Both the position numbers and the translations under genes were made by a program. A stretch of 51,206 nt of DNA from Paracoccaceae bacterium. GTDB lineage: Bacteria > Pseudomonadota > Alphaproteobacteria > Rhodobacterales > Rhodobacteraceae. The DNA lies in NCBI GenBank assembly GCA_947371955.1, contig CANBRQ010000010.1, positions 1 through 51,206 on the forward strand. Reading direction: 5' to 3'. Numbering within the stretch: position 1 is the stretch's first letter; each line of letters starts with the position of its first letter. Under the pieces are notes generated by a model, which was given only the letters and a program-made list of their open reading frames with translations, made no database searches and was not told where the DNA came from. Positions 25,983 through 33,868 of the stretch are shown here, in pieces.

Positions 25983-26373
25983 GCCTTCTCATAGACCAAG
26001 GGGGCCCGCCGCACGTGGGCCTCTCATCCAGCGCCAACCTGTCCCACGCATCTGCGCGGGGGACCAAAGGCTCCATCCCCAGTAGGGCCTCGGTCAACCA
26101 AAAGCATGTCCGCAACGCTGGCGGGGTGAGCATCGGCGGGACAATTCGGCTCCTTGTGGCAAAGCACCATCCCCCGCTTGCCAGTCCCTTCCTTGGCCCA
26201 AATCCAGTCTTCGAGATCAAACCACAAGGGCTCGGACTACGGGGCAAGCCCGTGCCGCCGGCCGGATTCGGGGCAAGCCCGAACGCACCCGGTGATGTCA
26301 GACCGTCTTTGGGCCTGCGGGTTCCTGTCAGCGCGAGGGATCGTCCCCCGCCTCCAAACAGGAGCCAAAACAA
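25983..26373. other. 391-bp non-coding stretch
   Basis: No convincing gene on either strand; the open frames here are GC-driven and lack RBS or domain-like composition. GGGGCAAGCCCG occurs twice (26241-26252 and 26270-26281). A distant inverted pair GCGGGGGAC/GTCCCCCGC spans most of it. It may be a long leader for the small gene at 26374. Confidence 0.4.
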
Positions 26374-26538
26374 ATGTCCCGCAAAGATGCTCACGCCTTC
26401 GCAGCCTCCCTCGCCGCCACGCTCATGGTTTCGATCGTGGTCTTCCAGGCAGGGGATGGAACCTATGGTGCCGTCCCCGCCGATGAAATCGACGGTGACG
26501 AGGTTTTGGTCGTGGCTGAGCACGACCCGTGGGCGTAA
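26374..26538 (+). CDS. Small hypothetical protein (54 aa) with one hydrophobic segment
   Basis: ATG at 26374 preceded by AGGAG at good spacing, ending TAA at 26536-26538 and followed by a strong terminator. The N-terminus is polar, then 'FAASLAATLMVSIVVFQAG' is hydrophobic, then an acidic tail. It could be a single-pass membrane or secreted peptide. The RBS plus terminator make it credible despite its size. Confidence 0.6.
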   Translation: MSRKDAHAFAASLAATLMVSIVVFQAGDGTYGAVPADEIDGDEVLVVAEHDPWA

Positions 26539-26555
26539 TGCCCACGGTCTTTAAG

Positions 26556-26595
26556 AAGGCCCGGGCTCGGCGCTATCGCGCCTCCGGGCCTTTCG
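26556..26595 (+). terminator. Intrinsic terminator
   Basis: AAGGCCCGG (26556-26564) pairs with CCGGGCCTT (26584-26592), with an inner GGCGC/GCGCC pairing, followed by T residues. It directly follows the 54-aa gene. Confidence 0.75.
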
Positions 26596-26810
26596 CCTGT
26601 CTGCCCTCAAGAGCCTGACAGGCCCACTCCGCCGAAGTCTTGTCGCATTCCGAAATCCAAAGAAGGCGGTGGCAAGAAACAGAAGCAAATAGGGCAGGGG
26701 GCTTTCTCATGTTAGGAGAACTACGCTCTATAAATATGATCGAGGCGACATGTTCACAAAAGTAGATTTCTATACCACGAACGTCCTACTGCTCGGTCAC
26801 GCACAGGCGG

Positions 26811-27131
26811 TCAGTTGACGGCCATGTCCTCGGGCGATTTGCCTGCGTCAAGGGCTGCGACAAACCACAGCGGTTTGCGCCCCCGGCCTGACCAGGTGAG
26901 GGCCGCGTTTTCCGGGTGGCGGTATTTCGCGGCGGCGGGCGCACGGGTGGGTTTCACCTCGGTGCCGACCAGGTCGGCAAGAGAATAGCCCATCTCTTTG
27001 GCAATGATCTCGAGCTTGCTGCGGGCATCGCTTTTCTGCCGGTCCTCAAATGTGGAAATGGCCTTGGCCAGATCCTTCTGCAGGCTCTTGAGCTCCTTGA
27101 GTGACATTGCCTCGATGTTGAATTCAGTCAT
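26811..27131 (-). CDS. H-NS family nucleoid-associated protein
   Basis: 106 aa from the internal ATG (MTEFNIEAMSLKELK); upstream in-frame sequence is not family-like. The N-terminal coiled coil ('LKELKSLQKDLAKAISTFED') oligomerises. The C-terminal DNA-binding motif 'YRHPENAALTWSGRGRKPLW' matches the H-NS consensus (YRxP.N...TW.G.GR.P.W). This is the HvrA/Spb-like subgroup seen in Rhodobacter. Plasmid-borne H-NS homologues silence foreign genes and reduce plasmid burden. No operon partner. Confidence 0.92.
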   Translation of the reverse strand: MTEFNIEAMSLKELKSLQKDLAKAISTFEDRQKSDARSKLEIIAKEMGYSLADLVGTEVKPTRAPAAAKYRHPENAALTWSGRGRKPLWFVAALDAGKSPEDMAVN

Positions 27132-27570
27132 AGGTGCCTCGTGTCCAAAATGATGCCCTTGGGATAGCCGTCCAAGCGGCATCTCGCAACTCCGATCGGG
27201 CATGGGCGCGGGCGGCGAGAAGAAGGGCTCTCTCGTGACCAGCCGCATTGGGGCGGACTTTGGGCAGACAGTTTGAGCAGGGCGAGAGAAGCCATGTTCT
27301 GCAACAACCCCCGGTCATTCCTATCCCCGATGCCATCCCTTCGACTGACAATCCCCTAAGCCTGTTCGGCCTCTGGCGCGCAACCCCGCGTCAGTCCGGG
27401 CCGTGTTGGCTAGCGTTTCTTTGGAAACGCGGCACCTGCCCGCTCCACCCCGGCCCTTTGGGGGTTTCCGTCTGGTCTGATGGCCCAGCCGTGCACGCCT
27501 CACCCGACAGGCTTCTTTCGGGTCTTGTCGAAGGGACGGTCCCAGGGACAGGAAAAACAGGAGCTACCAA
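27132..27570 (+). promoter_or_regulatory. Divergent H-NS/ssb regulatory region
   Basis: No gene is supported in these ~440 bases. A hairpin GCGTTTC-TTTG-GAAACGC lies near 27413-27430. The length upstream of ssb suggests a long leader or two promoters. An RBS-like AGGAG sits before the ssb ATG. Confidence 0.4.
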
Positions 27571-27975
27571 ATGCAGAACATCGTCATCCTCGCCGGCAAC
27601 ATCGGTCAGAGCCCCGAAGTCCGCACCACCCAAGGCGGCAAGAAGATCACCAACTTCACCCTCGCCACCTCGCGCCCGCGCCTGGCCGAAGGCCGGGTCC
27701 AGCGCGACGAGAACGGCTACCGCGTGATGGACACCGAATGGCACCGCATCACCTGCTTCAACGGTCTCAGCAAGACGGTCGCAGAGCACTGCGAAAAGGG
27801 CATGAAGGTCATGGTCCACGGCCGTATCCACTACACCAAATGGACCGACGCAACCGGCGTTGATCGCTACGGCTGCGAGATCATCGCCGAGAAGGTCGAC
27901 TTCCTGAGCCGCCCGAAGTCGACTGAGAACGAAAACCCCGAGCTGGTCGACCGCGACGACGAAATCCCGTTCTGA
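27571..27975 (+). CDS. ssb: Single-stranded DNA-binding protein
   Basis: 134 aa. OB-fold SSB with 'MQNIVILAGNIGQSPEVRTT', 'TNFTLATSRP', 'TEWHRITCFNGLSKTV' and 'KGMKVMVHGRIHYTKW'. It ends in the acidic tail DDEIPF that recruits repair and replication partners. Shorter linker than chromosomal SSB, as in plasmid copies. Such ssb genes protect incoming single strands during conjugation. Own RBS (AGGAG) and own terminator. Confidence 0.96.
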   Translation: MQNIVILAGNIGQSPEVRTTQGGKKITNFTLATSRPRLAEGRVQRDENGYRVMDTEWHRITCFNGLSKTVAEHCEKGMKVMVHGRIHYTKWTDATGVDRYGCEIIAEKVDFLSRPKSTENENPELVDRDDEIPF

Positions 27976-27998
27976 AAAGAACGGGGTCTCTACCTCGG

Positions 27999-28022
27999 GC
28001 CCGGCGGGTTTCCCCGCCGGGC
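27999..28022 (+). terminator. Terminator hairpin after ssb
   Basis: GCCCGGCGGG and CCCGCCGGGC form a perfect 10-bp stem with TTTC loop, 23 bases after the ssb stop, followed by AAAAGG. Strong stem, weak U-run. Confidence 0.7.
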
Positions 28023-28073
28023 AAAAGGCGATTCTCGCCTATTTGGATGTCCAAGGCCGCGCAGGCTCAGCTG

Positions 28074-29216
28074 TTATCGGTTCTCGTCCCTTTCTTCGAT
28101 GATGCCGTGACTACGATAGGCATCAAGCATCATGCGAGTGTATTCCGCCGCGCTCTGGGTCACAGTGCCTAAACCGGGCCATCCAAACAGCGGGTCCGAC
28201 CAAAAAACTTCCAGCTCAATCTCGATCCCAAGCACTGCAGCCACTTCGATCGCAGCGGTCGGCTCCTTTTCCTCGGGCCAGTAGTGATCCTCGAAGGAAA
28301 CAACGACGTCGAGATCGTCATCTACCCAGATTTCGGCCAGACTCGCTCCCATGCGCTCGCTGGCATTGATCGCATCCTCGAACAGAGCTGCCCGGATCAA
28401 ATGGGTCACCTGGTCCTTGCTGAGATCAAGCTTCGGCCGCGGATCGACGACAGAGACGATGGGCTCAATCTCTTGCCCTTCGGCGCGAGCTTGGACCGGC
28501 ACTGGCTTTTCCTCGTTCGGTCCCAGCCAGAAGGCTTCTGGAAAAATGTTGATCGGTGATGCACCGCAGCCGGGGCAATGCCAATGGTTTCCAGCGATCT
28601 GTGAGCCGGTAATTTCTGCGTTGCAGTGCAGGCAGTACCAGCGGCTTGATTCCTCCATCTGCAAGAACGGATGGCGGACTTTCTCCTCTGCATCCGGTTT
28701 CGTGGCGCGCCGCGGCCAATCGGCAAATCGTCGCGCCTTCACGCTCTGCATCAAGTCCTTGGCAGTTCCTATCGCCTCTGCAAGCAGCACTCGATCGTTC
28801 ATCGGGCTGTTCTGGGCGTGATTGATGTGGATCTCGACACGAGGGGCGGCCGAGGGGTTTTCTGGCAGCACGATCCGCCAGCCGTCACCTTCCATAAGAA
28901 CATCGCCAAGCATTATTTTCAGCTCGTAAGGATGCCCCCGTACTTCTCCTCGAGTGATGGCATCTGGCCCTCCGAAGATATGGTCAAAGGTCCTATCCTC
29001 GTAGGACGTAATCCGCTCCACGAAAGCCTTGATCGATGCGGTTTGCGCTTCGGATGGGGTCCATTCTGCTTTGACGCTGCCCGTCAATGCGTTCCAATGA
29101 GGAAAGCCTAATCGATTGGCAACAAAGTCAAGCGCCACGTGCTGCGGCTTTCCGGTCGCCCTGGCGTACCGCTTTGCAAGAAGTTTCAGTGTCTTAAGTT
29201 GGTCGTTGTTTGTCAT
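28074..29216 (-). CDS. Uncharacterised protein: Glyoxalase_8-type N-terminus plus zinc ribbon
   Basis: 380 aa. Residues ~5-45 ('LKTLKLLAKRYARATGKPQH', then 'LGFPHWNALTGS') resemble the small helical motif found at the start of glyoxalase-superfamily (Glyoxalase_8) and related plasmid proteins. The middle has a zinc-ribbon-like 'YCLHCNAEI...HWHCPGCGAS'. The C-terminal third is acidic. No catalytic residues were identified. It faces the DUF932 gene divergently. Function unknown. Confidence 0.65.
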   Translation of the reverse strand: MTNNDQLKTLKLLAKRYARATGKPQHVALDFVANRLGFPHWNALTGSVKAEWTPSEAQTASIKAFVERITSYEDRTFDHIFGGPDAITRGEVRGHPYELKIMLGDVLMEGDGWRIVLPENPSAAPRVEIHINHAQNSPMNDRVLLAEAIGTAKDLMQSVKARRFADWPRRATKPDAEEKVRHPFLQMEESSRWYCLHCNAEITGSQIAGNHWHCPGCGASPINIFPEAFWLGPNEEKPVPVQARAEGQEIEPIVSVVDPRPKLDLSKDQVTHLIRAALFEDAINASERMGASLAEIWVDDDLDVVVSFEDHYWPEEKEPTAAIEVAAVLGIEIELEVFWSDPLFGWPGLGTVTQSAAEYTRMMLDAYRSHGIIEERDENR

Positions 29217-29480
29217 GATCCATGTCCAAGCTGGATCCGACTAGGTGCCCGCTGCTAATCAGACCCGCAAATGGCATGAAGTCTGCTGTTCGAAGTCAAA
29301 AACGCTGCAAAGCTTCGCGTGGCGGGCACACCGGCCTGCGAGAAAGGCCACCTTCAATCTCTGCGATTTGCCAGGGTCGGTCAACACCAATAATTCGAGG
29401 GCGCAATACTATTTCGACTGAACGCCGTCCGTCCGAGAGAGTCCGAGTTTGGCCGGTTTCCCGGTGACGGGTTGAGGGCT

Positions 29481-29506
29481 GGGAGAGTGGCTCCCGGCGC
29501 CCGTCG
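29481..29506 (+). promoter_or_regulatory. Conserved leader element, copy B
   Basis: Identical over 26 nt to 23181-23206 and again ends 13 bases before the start codon (ATG 29520). Hairpin GGGAG-AGTGG-CTCCC, then GCGCCCGTCG. The identity sits in untranslated sequence while the downstream genes are unrelated, which points to an RNA or regulatory function. Confidence 0.7.
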
Positions 29507-29519
29507 CGGGAGATAGCCG

Positions 29520-30719
29520 ATGGGCGTTGTGGAAGTTCTGGATCCGGTGCGGTCGACGCGGGCTGGCGGCTGGAAGGTGGACGTGAGCCGGGGTGAGCGG
29601 AATGGGCGGGTGTCGTCCGAATGGTTCAATCGGCCCGACGATGAGCGGTATCTGTCGCTCGACGATCTTTGGGCATCGGTGAAGGGTCGGTCCGAACGCA
29701 GCCGGTCCCGCGTTGTCGCCACGGCGGATATCCGGGTCGAGGCTGCACGCGACAACCCCGAGCGGTTGCACCTGATCCTGCCGAAGGCCGAGGCACCCAT
29801 CGCGCCCACGCATTGGGCGTTCGGCCAGCTTGCCAGTATCGTCGGTGCCCCGGCGTCCTACCTGCGTCAACTGCCCGCGCCGCTGGCGGGGATCAACCTG
29901 CAGTACGGCCTCTCCAACCACCGCGCCGAACAGGTGAAGACCTTCGAGACGGAAGACGGCCGCACCGAGTTGCGCGCGGTCACCGGCCCAGACTACGGCC
30001 GCATCCACGACCATGAGCTGGTCGAGGCGGCGCAGCGCATCGCGGGCAACGGCACCGGCGACACGCGCTGGAAGGTGCCGGGCGTGCTCGACTGGTCGAC
30101 CGGGGTCTACAACCCCGATGTCGAGATCAGCCGCGACACGACCACGCTCTATGCCTCGGACCGCGACGTCTTCCTGTTCTTGGTCGATGATCACAACCCG
30201 ATTGAGGCGGGCCGGCTACCCGACGGCTCCCCCGATCTCTATTTCCGGGGCTTTTATTGCTGGAATTCCGAGGTGGGTGCCAAGACCCTTGGCATGGCAA
30301 GCTTCTACTTGCGGGCGGTGTGCCAGAACCGGAACCTCTGGGGCGTCGAGGATTTTCAGGAAATCACCATCCGTCACTCGAAGTATGCCGCCTCGCGCTT
30401 TGCCCAAGAAGCGGCACCAGCACTTACACGGTTTGCCAATTCCTCGCCGCAGGGATTTGTGAACGGCATCAAGGCGGCGCGGCAGCAGATCGTCGCATGC
30501 ACGGATGAAGACCGCGATGATTTCCTGCGGAAACGCGGCTTCTCCAAGGCTGAATCCGGCAAGATCATTGAGAAGGTGCTGATGGAAGAGGGCCGCCCGC
30601 CCGAAAGCATCTTCGACTTCGTGCAGGGCATTACGCGGCTTGCGCGCGACAAGACCCAGCAAGATGCGCGCCTCGACATGGAGGGGCGCGCCAAGAAGCT
30701 CCTCGATCGAGTCGGCTAA
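29520..30719 (+). CDS. DUF932 domain-containing protein
   Basis: 399 aa. Recognised by 'LGQLASIVGAPASYLRQLPA'-like sequence near residue 105 (here beginning FGQL), 'RAVTGPDYGRIHDHELVEAA', 'LYASDRDVFLFLVDDHNPIE' and 'YFRGFYCWNSEVGAKTLGMA'. DUF932 proteins occur on phages and conjugative plasmids, often in early or leading regions; activity unknown. It has the conserved leader and a terminator, so it is probably a single-gene unit. Confidence 0.9.
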   Translation: MGVVEVLDPVRSTRAGGWKVDVSRGERNGRVSSEWFNRPDDERYLSLDDLWASVKGRSERSRSRVVATADIRVEAARDNPERLHLILPKAEAPIAPTHWAFGQLASIVGAPASYLRQLPAPLAGINLQYGLSNHRAEQVKTFETEDGRTELRAVTGPDYGRIHDHELVEAAQRIAGNGTGDTRWKVPGVLDWSTGVYNPDVEISRDTTTLYASDRDVFLFLVDDHNPIEAGRLPDGSPDLYFRGFYCWNSEVGAKTLGMASFYLRAVCQNRNLWGVEDFQEITIRHSKYAASRFAQEAAPALTRFANSSPQGFVNGIKAARQQIVACTDEDRDDFLRKRGFSKAESGKIIEKVLMEEGRPPESIFDFVQGITRLARDKTQQDARLDMEGRAKKLLDRVG

Positions 30720-30725
30720 CGCGGT

Positions 30726-30758
30726 GCCGGAGGCTCCTTTGCCTCCGGCCACTTTATT
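30726..30758 (+). terminator. Terminator after the DUF932 gene
   Basis: GCCGGAGGC and GCCTCCGGC form a 9-bp perfect stem with TCCTTT loop, followed by CACTTTATT. It starts 7 bases after the stop. Confidence 0.8.
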
Positions 30759-30809
30759 GCCAAACTGGATTGCTACTTGCTTGCAGTGATTCAAGTTGGG
30801 CGAAAAAGC

Positions 30810-31310
30810 ATGGATGATATCGATTGGTCTGATCGCGCGTTCTACGATGATGGCGAATGGGTTACTTGGTCGGAAATTGACGAGCAGCTCCGCTACAAAG
30901 AGTGGGGAGCAAAATACCCCAACGCCATCCGATCAATGATCCCCTACTTTGAGGATCTGATATCGCTTGCGGAAAGCTATCACAGGGAGACTGGTCTTCA
31001 TCTCGCCGTCTACGGCGACATCGGTGAACTTTTCGGCGCCATCACGTATGGCATCAAGCTAAACAAAACCTACGCGCAAGGCGCTGACGGAAGACTTGGC
31101 AACGACCACGTCGAAGTAAAGACGATTACCCCGTTCAAGACAAAGGATGTTGTGGTGGTCGATACTGCCGGGAACTTCAACAAGCTGCTTGTGGTCAAGG
31201 TCAACGAGGACTTCCAAGTATCAGGTCGAATGATTGACCGAAAGGATTTGCCCAAGCGGCAGGGTCGTTACCTGCGGGTCCGGTGGAGTGATTTGCCGTC
31301 GGCAGGTTGA
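30810..31310 (+). CDS. Hypothetical protein, DUF6998-like
   Basis: 166 aa from ATG 30810 (MDDIDWSDRAFY); the upstream in-frame TTG at 30777 is less likely. The core 'LHLAVYGDIGELFGAITYGI', then 'GNDHVEVKTITPFK', resembles a PD-(D/E)xK nuclease-like arrangement (D...E-x-K), but this is by eye only. Lower GC and different codon use from its neighbours hint at separate acquisition. Confidence 0.65.
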   Translation: MDDIDWSDRAFYDDGEWVTWSEIDEQLRYKEWGAKYPNAIRSMIPYFEDLISLAESYHRETGLHLAVYGDIGELFGAITYGIKLNKTYAQGADGRLGNDHVEVKTITPFKTKDVVVVDTAGNFNKLLVVKVNEDFQVSGRMIDRKDLPKRQGRYLRVRWSDLPSAG

Positions 31311-31370
31311 TCAGTATCGGCCGCCCCTTCGAGGAAGAGTGCGGCGGTTTGGTCTTTGACGGATGAGGTG

Positions 31371-31398
31371 GGGAGAGAGACTTCCCGCGCCGTCGGAG
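31371..31398 (+). promoter_or_regulatory. Conserved leader element, copy C (diverged)
   Basis: GGGGAG-AGAGA-CTTCCC then GCGCCGTCGGAGG, 9 bases before ATG 31408. Same hairpin length and loop size as copies A and B, with base-pair changes that keep the stem (including one G-U). Confidence 0.6.
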
Positions 31399-31407
31399 GT
31401 TTCCCCT

Positions 31408-31926
31408 ATGCTCGACTTGCGCTTGCCCACCCACCCGACCACCGGCTCTCGGGGCTTCATGCCGCCTTTTCCCTCGGGCGACACTGACCCCAAGCACCCC
31501 TTTGCCCTGACCCTGTCGCGCCGCGCGCCGGCCGATCTGATGTCGGGCCGCGCCGCGCCCCTAGTCCTCGCCCGCTTCGCAACGCTGGCGGACGCAATGC
31601 AGGGCGCAATCGACCATGCCGAGGGGATTGCTCCGGATCCCGCGTCCCAGCTTCTGGCGATCCTCGATCGCGATGAGCGCCTCGTGTTGGCCGGGGCGGC
31701 CAGCGACCACGCCTTCGCGTGGTGTCACCCGGTGATGAGCACCACCGAAGCGCGGGGCGTGGTTATCGAGGCGAGCCATCTGCGCGCGCAGGCGGGCCGC
31801 GCATCGGCATGGGGTGAGCCCGCTCTGGCGCGGCGGCTGCGCCACTGCGCCGATCTTCTGGACGGGCGTCTCGTCGACCCGCTCTGGCGCGCTTTCGCCG
31901 CCCGGGCGCTGCAGGTCGCTGCGTGA
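31408..31926 (+). CDS. Hypothetical protein
   Basis: 172 aa from ATG 31408, next to leader copy C. Family not recognised. The N-terminus is Pro-rich, then an alpha-rich Ala/Arg/Leu body with 'SDHAFAWCHPVMSTTEARGV'. GC-rich with strong codon bias, similar to the following genes. Likely first gene of the 31.4-33.9 kb small-protein cluster. Confidence 0.7.
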   Translation: MLDLRLPTHPTTGSRGFMPPFPSGDTDPKHPFALTLSRRAPADLMSGRAAPLVLARFATLADAMQGAIDHAEGIAPDPASQLLAILDRDERLVLAGAASDHAFAWCHPVMSTTEARGVVIEASHLRAQAGRASAWGEPALARRLRHCADLLDGRLVDPLWRAFAARALQVAA

Positions 31927-32027
31927 GGCCCGAGAGACAGAGAAGGGCAGGGGGGATTTGGAGCTTGTCCGGGGGAGAGAGATCGCCCGGCCCGGCTCCG
32001 ATCCCTTCCCCTTTCCGGAGAACCCCG

Positions 32028-32537
32028 ATGAACATGACTGAACCCACCCTCGCGCCCCCGATGGCGCTTTCAACCGTCGACATGGCGCAGATCTTCGCCG
32101 CTCATGCCGCGCGCGCGGCCCGTATCGAAGCGCTGCGCCCTAGCAACAAGGGTCGCCTCTTCGATGGTCTCATGGCCGCCGGTATCACCCATGTCACCGT
32201 GACCTTCGGCGGTGCTGGGGACAGCGGCCAGATCGAAAGCATCGGCGCATGGTCCGGCGAGACCGCCGTCGACTTCCCTGCGACCGAGATCGCCTATGCG
32301 GCACTGATCTCGGACGACCCCGAGGTCGAGATGCGCAGCCTGTCGCTGGAGGATGTTGTCGAGCAGCTGGCCTATGACTTCCTTTCCGACGCCCATTGCG
32401 GTTGCGAAAACAACGGCGGCGCTTACGGCGAGTTCTGCTTCGACGCCGCGGCCCGCTGCATCCACCTTGAGTTCAACCAACGTATCGAGGCGCTGGTCGA
32501 TCCGCATTTTGCCTCACCCGTGGTCGAGGTCATCTGA
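32028..32537 (+). CDS. DUF6878-like protein
   Basis: 169 aa from ATG 32028 with CCGGAGAA upstream. Recognised tentatively by 'VTFGGAGDSGQIE', 'ENNGGAYGEFCFDAA' and 'IHLEFNQRIEA'. Family uncharacterised, frequent on Rhodobacterales plasmids. The stop is followed one base later by the next start, so the two are coupled. Confidence 0.7.
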   Translation: MNMTEPTLAPPMALSTVDMAQIFAAHAARAARIEALRPSNKGRLFDGLMAAGITHVTVTFGGAGDSGQIESIGAWSGETAVDFPATEIAYAALISDDPEVEMRSLSLEDVVEQLAYDFLSDAHCGCENNGGAYGEFCFDAAARCIHLEFNQRIEALVDPHFASPVVEVI

Positions 32538-32538
32538 G

Positions 32539-32736
32539 ATGACCGATCCGGCCTATCAGCGCCTGGGCCTGCCAATGACCGCTTCGCCCTATGCCGTCGT
32601 GCGCGCGGCGGTCAGGGCGCTTCATCCCGACACGCGCGCTGTTCGCGGCTTCCGGACGGCGCGCAAGCGCTTCTATCGGCAGATGCTCTGCGCGCATGCA
32701 GCGCGACAGGCGGCGGGCGACAAGTCGACCGGCTGA
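32539..32736 (+). CDS. Small hypothetical protein (65 aa)
   Basis: Starts one base after the DUF6878-like stop (TGAGATG). Basic, Arg-rich: 'AVRALHPDTRAVRGFRTARK' then 'RFYRQMLCAHAARQ'. It looks like a small nucleic-acid-binding or J-domain-like helical peptide (HPD present at residues ~30-32). The tight coupling supports its being real. Confidence 0.65.
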   Translation: MTDPAYQRLGLPMTASPYAVVRAAVRALHPDTRAVRGFRTARKRFYRQMLCAHAARQAAGDKSTG

Positions 32737-32770
32737 TCGCAGCTACACATCCTTTCATCACGACACAGTG

Positions 32771-32795
32771 CCCGGCCTCTTGGCCGGGTCTTCCC
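32771..32795 (+). terminator. Hairpin between small genes
   Basis: CCCGGCC-TCTT-GGCCGGG followed by TCTTCC. It separates the 65-aa gene from the one at 32812. Confidence 0.65.
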
Positions 32796-32811
32796 CATTC
32801 AGGAGGTCCTC

Positions 32812-33231
32812 ATGGCAGATTGCTTCACCCATTTCTCATGCCTGATCGACGTCGGCACGGCCGACAATGCTGCCCGCGCACTCGTGCTGTTTCAGGAGCT
32901 GCGCGCTACGGATCAGGACGCAGTTGACCCCGAGGTCTCGGGCTTCACTCTTGCGCGGCAGGACGCGCCCGAGGGCAGCACCCTCTGGATCCATGACAAC
33001 GAGCACGGCGATGTCGAGGCGGTTATCCGCTTCGTGATGCGCCTCGCCGAAGACCTCGACCTCACTGGCCTCTGGGGGTTCCAGTATGCTCTGACCTGCA
33101 CCCGGCCGCGCCTCGACGCCTTCGGCGGAGGCGCGCATGTCATCGATCTCGGTGCCCGCAAATCCATCGGCTGGACCAGCAGCCAGGAATGGCTTGCCGC
33201 CGCGCTGAACGGGGATGACGTCGATGCCTGA
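32812..33231 (+). CDS. Hypothetical protein
   Basis: 139 aa. Strong RBS (AGGAGG) six bases before ATG 32812. Family not recognised. Acidic, with 'LWIHDNEHGDVEAVIRFVMR' and 'LWGFQYALTCTRPRLDAFGG'. It overlaps the start of the next gene by 8 bases (ATG 33224), so the two are translationally coupled. Confidence 0.75.
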   Translation: MADCFTHFSCLIDVGTADNAARALVLFQELRATDQDAVDPEVSGFTLARQDAPEGSTLWIHDNEHGDVEAVIRFVMRLAEDLDLTGLWGFQYALTCTRPRLDAFGGGAHVIDLGARKSIGWTSSQEWLAAALNGDDVDA

Positions 33232-33868
33232 AGTCATCTGCACCACCGTCTACCAGTTCCCCGAACTCTCGGATGCAGCCAAGGAAAAGGCGCGCAGCTG
33301 GTATCGCGAGCTCGGCCCCCACGACGATTGGTGGGGCGCGGTCTACGAAGATTTCGAACGGGTCTGCGAGATTCTCGGCGTCCGCCTGAAGACCACGCCC
33401 GTCCGCATGATGGGCGGCGGGACGCGGGCCAAGCCGTGCATCTGGTTCTCTGGGTTCTGGAGCCAGGGTGACGGGGCCTGCTTCGAAGGCTTCTGGTCCC
33501 ACACCAAAGGAGCACCAGCGCGCATTCGGGACTACGCCCCGACGGACGCGACGATGCACGGCATTGCCGACCGCCTGCGGGACATCCAGCGGCGGAACTT
33601 CTACCAGCTCACCGCTGAGGTCAGCCACCGTGGTCGTTACTACGACGAATACACCATGTCGGTGAATGTCGCGCGCGACAGCCCGACTTGGCAGCCGCCG
33701 ACCGAAGAGGCCGAGGAGATCGTGACCGAGGCGCTCCGCGATCTGGCCCGCTGGCTCTACCGCCAGCTTGAGGCCGAATATGACCACCTCACCTCGGACG
33801 AGTCCATCGAGGAGGGGATCATCGTCAACGAGTACACCTTCACTGACGGAGGGCGGCGCTTCGGGTGA
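33224..33868 (+). CDS. Hypothetical protein, often labelled toxin-antitoxin stability protein
   Basis: 214 aa from ATG 33224. It begins 'MPEVICTTVYQFPELSDAAK' and is rich in Trp, Tyr and Glu. Relatives on Rhodobacterales plasmids are commonly annotated as antitoxin-like, but I see no antitoxin DNA-binding motif. Its 3' end overlaps the convergent AbiEii-type gene by 29 bases. Confidence 0.7.
   Translation: MPEVICTTVYQFPELSDAAKEKARSWYRELGPHDDWWGAVYEDFERVCEILGVRLKTTPVRMMGGGTRAKPCIWFSGFWSQGDGACFEGFWSHTKGAPARIRDYAPTDATMHGIADRLRDIQRRNFYQLTAEVSHRGRYYDEYTMSVNVARDSPTWQPPTEEAEEIVTEALRDLARWLYRQLEAEYDHLTSDESIEEGIIVNEYTFTDGGRRFG

Noticed and set aside
26241-26281. Two GGGGCAAGCCCG repeats as a CRISPR-like or att array
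   Set aside because: Only two copies, 29 bp apart, no further units or cas genes.
25876-26554. Overlapping ~215-codon frames on both strands
   Set aside because: Both run through the non-coding gap and ends of real genes, with Pro/Arg/Gly-biased reading and no RBS.
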